Below are positions 1-10,233 of a stretch of 64,000 bases of DNA, in pieces. The first letter of the stretch is position 1; every line of letters begins with the position of its first letter. The stretch is taken from the NCBI RefSeq assembly GCF_018691265.1, contig NW_024881296.1, positions 8,959,427 to 9,023,426 of the forward strand. The letters are read 5' to 3'. This DNA is from Tyto alba (Eukaryota; Chordata; Aves; Strigiformes; Tytonidae). Below the pieces are notes generated by a model. The model saw only the letters and a program-made list of their open reading frames with translations. It was not told the DNA's origin and did not search any database. A program made the position numbers and the translations under genes.

Positions 1-1054
1 GAAAAAGGGCATTTCTTCTGTTTTATAGTACTTTCTGTAATGTAGTAGGTTATAGAAACCAGGGAACCAGTTGACCATTTTTACTTGTTTTGTGATGGTG
101 TTTTATTCAGATTTTTTAAACTGCAGTTGGGAGTGAGTAGAAAGCATTGTTAAAATATTGTCATAGAATAAGAAAACTTGGAGAAGAGCCTTCAGTTAAA
201 TGATAGCCATGAAATAATTTTCATCTCTCTAAGTTGGGTAGGTTTACAAGAGGTGTGCAGATTTTTAAGTAGCAGTCGTGTTCCCACAATGATATGACCC
301 TAAATTCTAACACTTCTTGTTAGGTGCTGTGGCCAGCATTCAGTCATCTCTTCCTATTCCCTTTTTTCCATTTTGGAAAAGGATCCAGTGAGTGGGATAC
401 TTCCTATGTGTGTAAACCAACTTGAACTTTATTTGGTGTTCAACTTTTGAGTGGTGATAGATGCATTTTGTTTGTATTTGCGTGTGACTAGTGTAAACCT
501 ACATCCTGGGGCACTGTTTTGTCTGGATTACTGAGCACATGGTTTATAGCATTAGAAATTAGGAGTGTTTATAAACTCACAGCCATTCTAAAATGGGAGT
601 TGTTGAAGAATTCTGCGGTTTGCATAACTGGCATGCAAACTATCAGCCATCAGTTTTGCTAACAAATGTGAAATCTGTGAGTGCTAGAGATGGAAAATTC
701 TTCTTCTTACCCAGTGGTTGGCACAAGAGTGTTCCTTATTTTATAATAATTTGTTTGCAGAATAAGCTGTTAAATCTTACTAGTTGTAAATGGAAGCAAA
801 ACATCTCCATATGTCTGTTCAGCACATCATCTCTCTTCTTTTGACTTTTTGTTCTTCAGTGATCCACACACCCTCAGAGGTGTTTTTCTTCTAATTTGAG
901 TACAAGAAAGCCATCATGGCTCAAAGACTAGTTAGGTGTATGTCAGAAATGCCTTAAGCCCTTTAGCCTTAAAAATAACGGTGTTTAAAATAATAGTGCA
1001 CTAATGCTTAATTTAAAGTTTTTCAGATTTGTTGCATTGGTTTTGTTCCTTTAG
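1..1054 (+). other. MTR: MTR intron (partial), upstream of the first visible exon
   Basis: This stretch is AT-rich non-coding DNA ending in a pyrimidine-rich tract and a TTTAG acceptor at 1050-1054, directly before an MTR exon. I looked in all frames for the preceding MTR exon, which should encode the conserved end of the cobalamin-binding region and the segment before the activation domain, and did not see it. The intron therefore starts outside the window. Short open frames here, such as 593-844, resemble no known protein and lack flanking splice context. Confidence 0.85.
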
Positions 1055-1255
1055 GCTGAAAAGGACTCTGCCTGCACAGATCCATACTACTGCCTCTCTG
1101 ACTTCATAGCACCACTGGATTCCGGCATTCATGACTACTTAGGCCTGTTTGCTGTGGCCTGCTTTGGTGTAGATGAGTTATGTGATGAGTTTAGGAAACA
1201 GGACGATGAGTACAACATCATAATGGTGAAGGCTCTTGGTGATCGGTTGGCAGAG
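1055..1255 (+). CDS. MTR: Methionine synthase (MTR), fourth-last coding exon
   Basis: This exon encodes 67 codons in phase 0, beginning [20 protein letters not shown] and ending with [12 protein letters not shown] recognise the start of the C-terminal AdoMet-binding activation domain of cobalamin-dependent methionine synthase. The enzyme transfers a methyl group from 5-methyltetrahydrofolate to homocysteine through methylcobalamin in the cytosol. This domain, with the partner reductase MTRR, regenerates oxidised cob(II)alamin using AdoMet. The boundaries are supported by TTTAG before 1055 and GTATGA after 1255. The segment around [15 protein letters not shown] is the part most different from what I recall of mammalian MTR, as expected for a surface stretch. 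Reading frame and splice sites are intact, so this looks like a functional gene and not a retrocopy. Confidence 0.96.
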
Positions 1256-2213
1256 GTATGAGGTTTTATCGTGTTTCCTTGCAAATTTTCTGACTGTGTA
1301 CTGTCAAGCCGATCTAGGTTGCTCTTTCAGGTTTTAGCACAGACTGTTGTCTGTAGCGTATGCTCTGCATTAAATCTGAAAGTGAACTGGCTCTACTGAA
1401 ATTGTCTTGAGAGGAGAGTCCTCTTCTGAATCAGAGGGGACTCTGGTGTCCATATCTTCCAGCTGCAAAAGCATCTTTGAGCTCCTTGAGGGTTTTGATG
1501 ATTGATAGAATTCAGGAGATTTTAAAGCAAGGCTGTTTAAAAAGAACTGTCTTTAAATCTTCTTTTATCTACATGAGAATCTCTTTGTCCCAGGTGTGAC
1601 CCACCAGTTATTCTTGGATTGCAGACGTGCCTTCTGCTTTTAATGGTGACCATGTAGATGTATCCAGGGTACAAGTCTTTTGACCTAACATGTCTTAGGC
1701 TTAGACAGACATGCGCTTGAAGCTCTAACTGAAGGGGTTCAGAAAATGCTGTCCCTTCCCTCCTACCCCTCTATCCCCATCTGCCTGCCCCCATGCCTAC
1801 ACCTGGGTAATCATGTTAAAACTTACAGCAACTTCGGTGCAATGCAAATTGGGTTAGCTCTAGTTGTGTATTTCAAGCTATAAGAGAGTTTGAGAAATTA
1901 TTACTAGACGCCACCTAATGAACTAAATAAAGTGCTTTACAGTTACTTGTCCACATCTTTACCTCTTTGAGGATGTAGTTATTTTAAATCAGGACAACCA
2001 AAAAACCACTGTCTACCAATAAGAGAAAAAACTAGAATTAGCAAAATAAGTATTGCATGTGAATTTTAATGCCATCAAATTTCTTACCTATGATAAGAGC
2101 TCCCTTAAAAATTGAAAAGTCAATGGGGATGAAGTCTCCGTCGTTGTTTGTCTTTGCTATTGCATCAGTCTGCGCAAATTAAAAAAAAAAAAAAGTTTTC
2201 GTTCTATTCCAAG
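1256..2213 (+). other. MTR: MTR intron between the fourth-last and third-last exons
   Basis: This 958-bp intron has a GTATGA donor and a CCAAG acceptor after a pyrimidine-rich tract. It is AT-rich and carries an A14 run (2181-2194) about 20 bases before the acceptor. No repeat family or additional exon was recognised. Confidence 0.9.
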
Positions 2214-2406
2214 GCATTTGCTGAGGAGCTCCATGAAAGGGTTCGAAGGGAATTCTGGGCTTACTGCAGTACTGAGCAGCTAGATCTCTCTGACCTGCGC
2301 AGAATTAAATATGAGGGAATTCGCCCTGCCCCTGGATATCCAAGCCAGCCTGACCATACGGAAAAACTAACCATGTGGAAACTTGCAAACATTGAGGAAA
2401 CAACAG
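2214..2406 (+). CDS. MTR: Methionine synthase (MTR), third-last coding exon
   Basis: The 193-nt exon starts in phase 0 and ends one base into a glycine codon. It encodes [18 protein letters not shown], then [20 protein letters not shown], and ends with [10 protein letters not shown]. The RPAPGYP stretch is the RxxxGYP motif that in the E. coli homologue MetH contacts AdoMet in the reactivation domain, and it is intact here. The exon is flanked by a CCAAG acceptor and a GGTACC donor. Together with the previous exon it forms most of the activation-domain fold. Similarity to vertebrate MTR is very high across the whole exon, with no frameshift or stop. Confidence 0.97.
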
Positions 2407-3161
2407 GTACCTCTGTCCGCTTTGCTGAGATTCTTAAACTGTTTTTATGCAAATGAAAGATTGAAATGCCAACAAGACAGCAATTTTGGGTGGTGCAGAG
2501 CTACATGAAAGAGCCAAAACGAAGTGGTTCTGGGAATTGCTGTCTTCCCCTTTTCATTGCCATTTTTATCTTGCCTCATTCAAGGAAGAATTTTCAGAAT
2601 ACTGCCAATGCTTCTGGTGAAGGAATTATGTCCCTAATTAGCAGATTGCATGCAAACAGGGTTCTGCTGCACAGAGAAAAAATCTAGCATCCTTATGGTT
2701 GCAAGAAGACATTCCAGATACAAGCAGGAAAAAAGCCAATTCAGCAGTGTATTCCCTGGTCCACAGAAAATTTAAGATGGTAACTCTTAAAAAAGGAATA
2801 AATTCCATTTGTTTTCCTCTGATATTTTATGTGTCAGACATTTTCCCTGCTACTTCCATTATTTCAAAAATACCTTCCTGTGTTTCAGAATCTAGTTACC
2901 CATTTAATCTGCCAAAATTATTTTTTTTTTCCTTCAAATTGTGGAGTTACTCTACAGTAATACTGTAATGGAAGTCTGCAAGATAGTTAAAGCTATGTGT
3001 ATTTTTTTTAATAGTTAACAAGTGGAAAATGGTTTTGTTTTTAGTTCATCTGAAAGCTTCTTGGTTTTTGAGTTTGCTTCAAGCTGCCCAGCAAAAAAAG
3101 GTTCTGAATTTATGCTTATTAGCAATTCAGAGAGTAAAAAAATTCTCATTCTCTTTTCCAG
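2407..3161 (+). other. MTR: MTR intron between the third-last and second-last exons
   Basis: This is a 755-bp AT-rich intron with a GTACCT donor and a TTCTCTTTTCCAG acceptor. The open frames inside it (for example 2466-2687 and 2699-2968) show no similarity I recognise and are not flanked by splice sites. It contains short T- and A-runs but no identifiable transposon. Confidence 0.9.
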
Positions 3162-3274
3162 GAATTGGTTTAACTGAGTCACTAGCAATGATACCTGCTT
3201 CTGCAGTTTCTGGCCTCTACTTTTCCAGTCCGAAATCCAAATATTTTTCTGTTGGCAAGATATGTAGAGATCAG
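3162..3274 (+). CDS. MTR: Methionine synthase (MTR), second-last coding exon
   Basis: This 113-nt exon completes the split glycine codon and encodes [20 protein letters not shown], then [17 protein letters not shown]. The segment corresponds to the late part of the AdoMet-binding activation domain. The [15 protein letters not shown] block is strongly conserved in methionine synthases. The boundaries are TTCCAG before 3162 and GTAACT after 3274, and the exon ends on a complete codon. The following intron is only 132 nt long and its frame stays open (see findings). Confidence 0.96.
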
Positions 3275-3406
3275 GTAACTTGCACTGTCCATTGTGGTAG
3301 TGTTACAACATTCAAAAACACCTTGCGAGCAGCTATTCCAAAAAATTTTGACAGAGTAAAAGCTGAAGTTTCTAGATCTTCATTGTATTCTGTGGTCCCT
3401 TTGCAG
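3275..3406 (+). other. MTR: Very short last MTR intron, in frame and stop-free
   Basis: The intron runs from a GTAACT donor to a TTTGCAG acceptor and is 132 nt long. Its length is a multiple of three, and the frame of the preceding exon continues through it for 44 codons without a stop. It is assigned as an intron because the flanking exons join exactly as in the conserved protein (...RDQ then VEDYALRK...), and the intervening translation has no family similarity that I recognise. Confidence 0.9.
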
Positions 3407-3493
3407 GTTGAAGATTATGCACTGAGAAAAAATTTGTCTGTGGCAGAGGTGGAGAAATGGCTGGGATCCATTTTGGGATATGATACTGAATAA
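3407..3493 (+). CDS. MTR: Methionine synthase (MTR), last coding exon with stop
   Basis: This exon encodes the final 28 residues, [20 protein letters not shown] then SILGYDTE, followed by TAA at 3491-3493. The VEDYALRK...[14 protein letters not shown] ending is the conserved C-terminus of animal methionine synthase, so the stop is at the expected place and the protein is not truncated. The acceptor is TTTGCAG at 3400-3406. The 3' UTR follows in the same exon. Confidence 0.97.
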   Translation, partial: VEDYALRKNLSVAEVEKWLGSILGYDTE

Positions 3494-4735
3494 CTGGAAC
3501 ACTTGTAAGAGAACATTTTCTTTTGATCTATTCGCCAGAAGGAACAAGAAAATCCTTCCAGTGGAAAACAGCTTTCTCTTACCCATCCCAGATAACTTGT
3601 CTGATTGTTTTTAGTTTTTGATCAAGGAACTTAATATTACAAATCTGCCCTGTGCTTTTGGCTTGGGACTGTGAATGAGCTGCAGATCTTAGTCATGGCA
3701 ATGTACTTTTATTTGTTCCTTGCACAAATACACCAGCTGAGCAGCTAGATGTAGGGTGAGATGTGGAAGCTGCAAAGCTCTCCTGTCCTCAGGAAGGCTT
3801 TGAAATTGGGGGCAAGAATTTCTATCCCATTGGCTGTGGATGTATGTAGAACACAGTTTGACTTCTGTTTTTTTCATGTGTTTTGGCAATTCCAGGTACA
3901 GACATATGATGTGATTTTTCTGTGAAGTCAGCAAAGGTTTTATACTGAGTGATAAAGAACAACTGAAGTACAACAGATGTCCTTTTTTAAAATCTGTCTG
4001 CTCCATGTTTAAGCCTTGTGACTGGGAATATATGTTGTTCTCTCTGAATAATACCAGGATTTTAAATTACTTTGTAGTTAGAAGCCGAAGCAATATCAGA
4101 GATGGTGTATTATGACAGAACATGAAATAGGATGACTGAGCCCATGGAGTTGTTCTCCTCATGCTTCCTCTTCCTTTCAGCAAGCCACAGACTGTTTCTG
4201 CTCTGTATAGAGTAATGGTACTTCCTACCGTACAGTTACGTTGTGAGGTTTAATTCATATTTAAACAATCTTTTGTATGTGAAAACTATGAGAAAAGCGC
4301 AGTTGTTACTGCAGACAGATAGAAATCTTGGAGCTGACTTCAGTGTTTTACAAACTTTAAGCTTCCAGGTATCTGGATTTTAAGAGCAAATAGTAGCAAT
4401 ACTGTCGTAAGTAACAGTTAATACCGTAGGCTTATTGTTCAGATTTAACTCTGAGTGAGCTAATTGTTCATAGCTTTTAATAATCTCTGAAAAGTGCCTC
4501 AGGTATTATTTAAATGCTAATTGAGTAAAATATTATGGCTGAAAACCATCATTTTTCTGGTCTCTAATAGTAAAGAAAAGACCAATATTATAAAAAGAAC
4601 GTTCTTTTAAATAGTTTATGTGTAATCTATTAATAGGTATATAATTTTTGTAATGCTTTCATCTGACTTAATGCTAAAAGAATCATCTTGTATCAACAGT
4701 TTAATAAAGGTTAAGCTGTCAGTGGTGTTATCCTA
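3494..4735 (+). other. MTR: MTR 3' UTR (proposed extent)
   Basis: This is AT-rich non-coding sequence directly after the MTR stop codon. The end is set by the first good polyadenylation hexamer with a GT-rich element downstream (AATAAA at 4703, then CAGTGGTGTTATC). The true end could be later, because further hexamers occur at 4758 and 5888. No open frame in it looks like a gene. Confidence 0.65.
4703..4708 (+). terminator. MTR: Candidate MTR polyadenylation signal AATAAA
   Basis: A canonical hexamer lies 1.2 kb after the stop codon, with a GT-rich stretch starting about 14 bases downstream, as expected for a cleavage site near 4720-4730. A second AATAAA at 4758-4763 could be used alternatively. 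Confidence 0.6.
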
Positions 4736-5887
4736 TTAGAATCCTTTAAATGGCAACAATAAAATGTATGCAAGTTTGAACAGATAATGTCAAAATTAAT
4801 ATGCACATTGTACCGTGAATCTGAAATTATAAAGGCTGCTATGGGGTTTTTAAAGTAGTTGAGTAAGTGTGTTCTTAACTGAATGTTTTAGGATGTCTCA
4901 TCCTTTAATGACTTACAAAAAATAATTTCTAAATGGATCTCTCCCTCCCACCCCCTCTCCTCCATCCATATCAAGGGGCTTGAGACGTGTCCTTGTTGAT
5001 GAGCTGATTCTTGTTGCTGGAACAGTTCCTCAGTAGAACGTTCTTTTAGATTGGCAAAAATACAGTAAAAAAAAAAATCTTAATATAAAGGAAAATTTGT
5101 TCCTGAAACAATGGAGCCTGTAGAAATTGAAATCTTCTTTGCTTTCTTTTTGATACTTGCACTTTTGCAAATCAATTTAATGCTTGGAATACGTCCTGTC
5201 TACCACCCTTCCCATATTCTTATATTTGGAAGCAGAGTGCCTTATTAGTGTGAAATTTTGGTCGTGTGAATGAGGTCAAAGTTTGACGTGTATGGCTTGG
5301 TTTATTTTATTTGTTTCTTTTCCTGAGACCAGCAGCACGTAGTTCAGTGAGCGCAGCTTTAGCAGACTCAGGCTGGCGGAGCAGCCGGCGCAGTGCTGCG
5401 TACGGCGGTGGTGGTCCCGTGTGTACAGCAAAGGGTTTCACGCGGTGTGCAATTCCTTCATCCCTTCACACATGTCATCATACACTGAGAAAATACCTTC
5501 ATCTTTGCCTGCAAAACTCGTCATTGTGAGAACCTGTTTGGAAAAATTACTGTTGTTATGCAAATGTTTTTACTAAGGACAATTTCTTTGAAAGTTTGTT
5601 ACTTTAAATTGTCAGCTGACACGCTGAGTAAGATAAATTTTCATTCGTCTCTCCAGAACAAAGGTAAATTGTATAGGAGAAGGGTCTCATAGTTCTACCA
5701 GTTAAGACTGTTTTACTTCCACGAAACTATATTGAATGGCCATGGTAAGAATATACCTCTTTGAAGTAATGAATTGGAGTGGATACTGCCCAAGAAAGAT
5801 CAACACTTTTAGAATGCATAAAAGACTTTTTGCGATGCTTTTCTAAGTGCTACTAAGAAACTTACAAGATGTAAGAGATGATGAAAA

Positions 5888-5893
5888 AATAAA
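5888..5893 (+). terminator. MTR: Possible distal MTR polyadenylation signal
   Basis: A canonical AATAAA lies 2.4 kb after the MTR stop, with TG- and T-rich sequence downstream and a T24 run at 5951. Use by MTR is unproven, because a hexamer alone occurs often by chance in AT-rich DNA. Confidence 0.3.
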
Positions 5894-5950
5894 AATGCTC
5901 TGTAAACAATTCTGGTTTAATTCTTGAGAATAATTTCCTTTGGATACTGA

Positions 5951-5974
5951 TTTTTTTTTTTTTTTTTTTTTTTT
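5951..5974. repeat. Homopolymer T24
   Basis: There is an uninterrupted run of 24 T on the + strand, followed by T-rich sequence. No retrotransposon body or target-site duplication was recognised next to it. Confidence 0.95.
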
Positions 5975-8900
5975 AATTTTTATTTTTCCTCTGTAAATCA
6001 GGCCAGCAGCCCAGAGCTACAGTTTTGAGGCACATATCTTAATTTATGAGTGTCAGGAGGCAATACTGTCCCTAAACCTGCCCCTTCATTATGAGGTCTG
6101 TTTCAGTGCTGCTTTTACTCCTGGGAAGATTGTAGTGCAGTTTATTTTGGGGTGAGAATGCTACCCTAGGTCAGGCTATTCCTCAGAAAACCCCCCATAC
6201 CTCACATTTATTTCTGTGTGTATTTGAGCATTTTTTTGAGAATTTTCTGCTCAAGAACATGAACCTCAGTACACCCTTTCAGTTAATTTCTGCTTTTTAA
6301 AACACAAGTGATGTCCAGAAACTGAGGGGAATAGTGAGAAGCCTTTGAGGGCCTTGCTTTTTAGGAAGGGACTAGTTTACTAGTAACTGTGACTGTAACG
6401 GAGCATGCCATGAAAAAGTGGATTCAGTGTCCTAAAAGAGTCTGAAGAGGAAGAAAAAAGTAACTTAATTAGTTCAGGGTGGTTCCATACAGAAACGGCA
6501 GCCTGTGTTCTCAGTCACTGGAGAAATAATTCCTGTGCCCTCAATTATCGTAGCCTTGTCATGGCAAAGCCTATTCAGCCCCTCTGCAGAGTCATTTCAT
6601 TTGCTTGTCAGGCGTCTGTAGGTGCCAGTTTTCAAATAAAGATCCACTGTGAACAGAATAGACACGTTTATCCTGCTTTCTCACATCATTTGTATACTGT
6701 CCAGCTAAAGTCAGAACCCAGAAACCAGTGGAGCAAGCCTCCGTGTTTGTTTGTTCTGTTAAGATCACCGGGGCTGAATACCCTGAGGTTTTTGACGGTG
6801 CCACATGCCCGATACAGATAGCTGTGCAAAGTGGAACTCGGCTGAGCTTACCGACCTTGCTGGTTTGGGTTTCTGTTTCCCCTTGAACCGGGATGGCAGA
6901 AGCAAGCCGCTAATTATCCGTGACGGCCGGGAGGTGGAAGCCCCGGTGCGGGGCCTCTGCCTACAGCTCCCGGTCTCATGCCAGGGTGGCCTCTGCCGTT
7001 CCTTCCTACAGAAGGAGCATGATGTAAGTGGATGGAGCGTGGAAAGTCAGGCTTTTATCCCATTTAAGTTCTCCGCTCACGGCTTTCTCTACCCCATCTC
7101 CCTAGCGAATCAGCCGCCTCTTCTTCCTTTTCCCCCCAGCAGTCCCTCTCAGCTGCATGGCAGGGTGCTCTGTAGGTTCTCCCAAAACGTAATTGTAGAA
7201 GGTTTTGAAGAACTCTCTTTTAAGAACCACTGTGAACCAGGCAGCTGTTCAAGGAGGAGGAAGTTTTGCCTGGCAAGGGTTGGACAGCATCAGTAACAAC
7301 AAATGGTTCTAACAGCTCTGCCTATAGGAGCCTTATACTGTATGTGTTAATTGTAACAGCTAAGGAGGAGGCCACCAGATGCGTTAAGCAATTCCCTATG
7401 TCTTGACTGCATCTTTAGTTATGTGGTTATTTTCATCTAGATAGAAAAACCAACACGTGTATTAATTGCATCCTTTATCAGTGTACTCTTTTAAGCCCAC
7501 AATTAATTATACGCCAATAATAATAAACCCGTATAAAGCTAATGTAATTTTCAACTGAAGTATTTCAATGGTACGAACTGTTAAGATGAAGTAGGGAGTT
7601 TATCTGTGCCTTGCTGTTAAATGCTTTTAAAATTCTTTAGGTAGTTGATGATTTTATTATTTTATGATGAAAAATTTATCTTGAGTACAAATTCAGGGTA
7701 CAAAACACTAATAATTTGATTTTAAAAGGCTTTACCACTGCTGTCTAGAAATAGCTGATAAAATGATTTAGTTATGAGACTGGGAAGTTTGCTGCTCTAC
7801 TTGGAGAAATGTTTATGCAGGTAGGATTACCTACGTGTGATGAAAGAAGCTAGGGAGGTGTGGGACTCATAGAGGGTAACTTAATTTCAGAAGAACAGTC
7901 AGTTCTTTAGAGAGGAGCTGGAAGATTAAGTAAGAGTTATGGCAAACATCAGTCTCAAAAACCCCAAGTATTCTCAATATTAGTATTGGCAGTAAGTGAA
8001 AATAAAGGCTGTAGCCTCTACCTTATGTACAGCATCAGAGCACAAGAAATGCAATTTGAGAACAATTTTTAAGGAGCTTTCATTGATCTAATGCATGCTT
8101 GGGATTAATGAGTTATATTTGCACGTTTATGAGTGAGAGGAGGAGGAGGAAATAATAATTAGGTTGTGAACTTCTTCTAGGGTTAAGTAACAAGCTGTTG
8201 AAAAAGGGGTAGGGGGGGAAACCACCACACCTCTTGGGAGTTGTTGGAATCATTACTTAGATGAAAGTTTTTGAGAGAATTTTCAGTTGATAGTGGTAGA
8301 ATATTGTGATACGTGAAAAGAGAACATCCTGATTTTTCCAGGACTTTAAAAGATGGTAAAACTGCATCAGCTCTGTGTCTACACATAGATGTTAGTGCAA
8401 TTTTGACCTGTGAACTACTTCACTGGATGTGTAGATGCAATGGAATTTTTTTTTTCCTTACATAAGGTGTCTAAAAGATCAATTTTTTTTTTCTCTGTGT
8501 GGGAGTGCAACTTTAATTGGACGTTTTATTTTTACTTTACGCTTTCATATACTTGGTCTGTACCCTTTTCCCCTCTTCCTGCTCTGCAGTACGAGTGTGG
8601 AGATGTAACTCAGAGCCCTCCAATGGCCTGCGAGTGCCATGTGTTGTTAGTTTGGTTTATTTTAATAATAATATTATAATAAACATTTTTTTTTTTTTTT
8701 TTTTGTTGAACTTCAGCAAGGTTCTTGCCAAATGTCCTCTTTCCAGGAAGCGGACATCTTTATTTCTTTTAATCTGGCCATCGATTGGAAATCTAGGTTG
8801 AGGTTCAGAAGCAGACTGCAAACGTGAGGTCTAAAAAGGTGTCAGTTCTCTGTGGTTGGTGGACTCCTTCCGCACTGCTGTTCCGCCTGCGGCCTTGTGA

Positions 8901-9472
8901 GAACAAACACGCTGTACATACCTTTCTGTAGATTAGGGCAGCAGGGGCACAGGGAGTAGGAGAGAGAAGGAAAACTGTCCTGTACTGCCAAAAGACTTAT
9001 GTAGCAAACTTCTGTAGAGCTGCGTTGGTGCAAGGTGTGCTCTGGCTACTGTTGCTCAGGGTGCATTTTCAACGGCTGTCTCAATCTTGGCTGTACTCAG
9101 CTGCTTTCCTTTCAGGAAATCGCTACTTGGGAGATCTCACGCTTTGCTAAATACTGTACAAGGCCCTGTTTGCTTCATCAGGTATTTATAAAGAATAATT
9201 CTGCAGTAACTGTCTGCTGTTACATTTTTGGCTTCATCAAGCTTTCTGTAACCAAATAGATAGCTTGCTTCGGAATACTATTACAGAGCAAATAAATAGA
9301 TTGCTTGTCTAAGGCCCATAAAATCGGATTTTATTATCAACATCTGATCTAACACGTTTACTCATGTGGGCAAGGGCTTGCAGACCAATCTCATTAGTCA
9401 ACAAGTTTGCTACTTACAAAAAACATGGCCATGTTTATGTGCTTTATTTAGGAAATAAATGGAAGCATTTGA

Positions 9473-9496
9473 TTTTTTTTTTTTTTTTTTTTTTTT
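9473..9496. repeat. Homopolymer T24
   Basis: There is an uninterrupted run of 24 T on the + strand in intergenic DNA. I saw no associated element. Confidence 0.95.
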
Positions 9497-10205
9497 CCTT
9501 TTGCTTTCTTCCAAATATTGGTTCTTGCATCTCAGGACAACTAAAGGAATAAATGTTTTGATTCAATTGTTATAATACCATCTATACACGTATGCTGAGA
9601 AGCACTAAAGCAAGGGATTCAAAACCTAATTTGATGTAAACCCATACAAGGTACTTACTGTATATCATCTTGTCTCTTCACATAAACATTAGGTGAAGAT
9701 GCTGTAAGACAGGAGTCAGCAGCCAGCTAAGGCTAAGTGAAGATTTTAGACTTTCAGACATCGGCTCAGCAGCCTTCCATGTCATTTTGGGCGTTACACT
9801 GCATGCTTTGCCTCCTCCTTTTGTGTCAGTTTCTCCCACAACTGAATCCTGCTGCTGCATCCAAAGCCCTGGTTATTCCACAAGAATTGTTTGATATGGA
9901 TTTTGTTGAAGATTTTGATGTGCATTTCCAGGTCTTTTTGTTCAAAAGAGTTTAAAGCAACACACCGTACATTTCAAGTTCTTGAACTGTGAAATACTTG
10001 TTTCTTCTCAAAAAGTCTCCAGGTACTGATGCATTTTTTTTACATCTCGGTGAACTGAATCAAATAGCCTGCATTTTCTCACAGCTCCAAGCATGGTGGA
10101 GGAAGGAGTGAAGAGTGAAAGGGGTTTAATGGTACTCTCTTATTCTCAGTTCTTGATTAGCGTATCTTTCAGCTGTTATCTTCAATGCTTGGGAGCTGAA
10201 GTGAG

Positions 10206-10233
10206 CTAGAACACCTCTTAGCAGGTGTTCTAG
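10206..10233. repeat. Perfect 11-bp inverted repeat with 6-nt loop
   Basis: The left arm CTAGAACACCT (10206-10216) and right arm AGGTGTTCTAG (10223-10233) are exact reverse complements separated by CTTAGC. RNA or single-stranded DNA could form a stable hairpin. There is no T-tract or gene end beside it to suggest a terminator role. Confidence 0.9.

Noticed and set aside
3029..3161. N-terminal part of the open frame that runs into the second-last MTR exon
   Set aside because: It is intron sequence: a clear TTTTCCAG acceptor precedes the conserved segment and the upstream translation has no MTR similarity.
6805..7296. 163-codon ATG-initiated frame downstream of MTR
   Set aside because: It has no recognisable domain and no splice or promoter context, and its composition follows the local moderately GC-rich DNA.
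8137..8158. GAGGAGGAGGAAATAATAATT microsatellite-like stretch
   Set aside because: Too short to be a meaningful repeat array.
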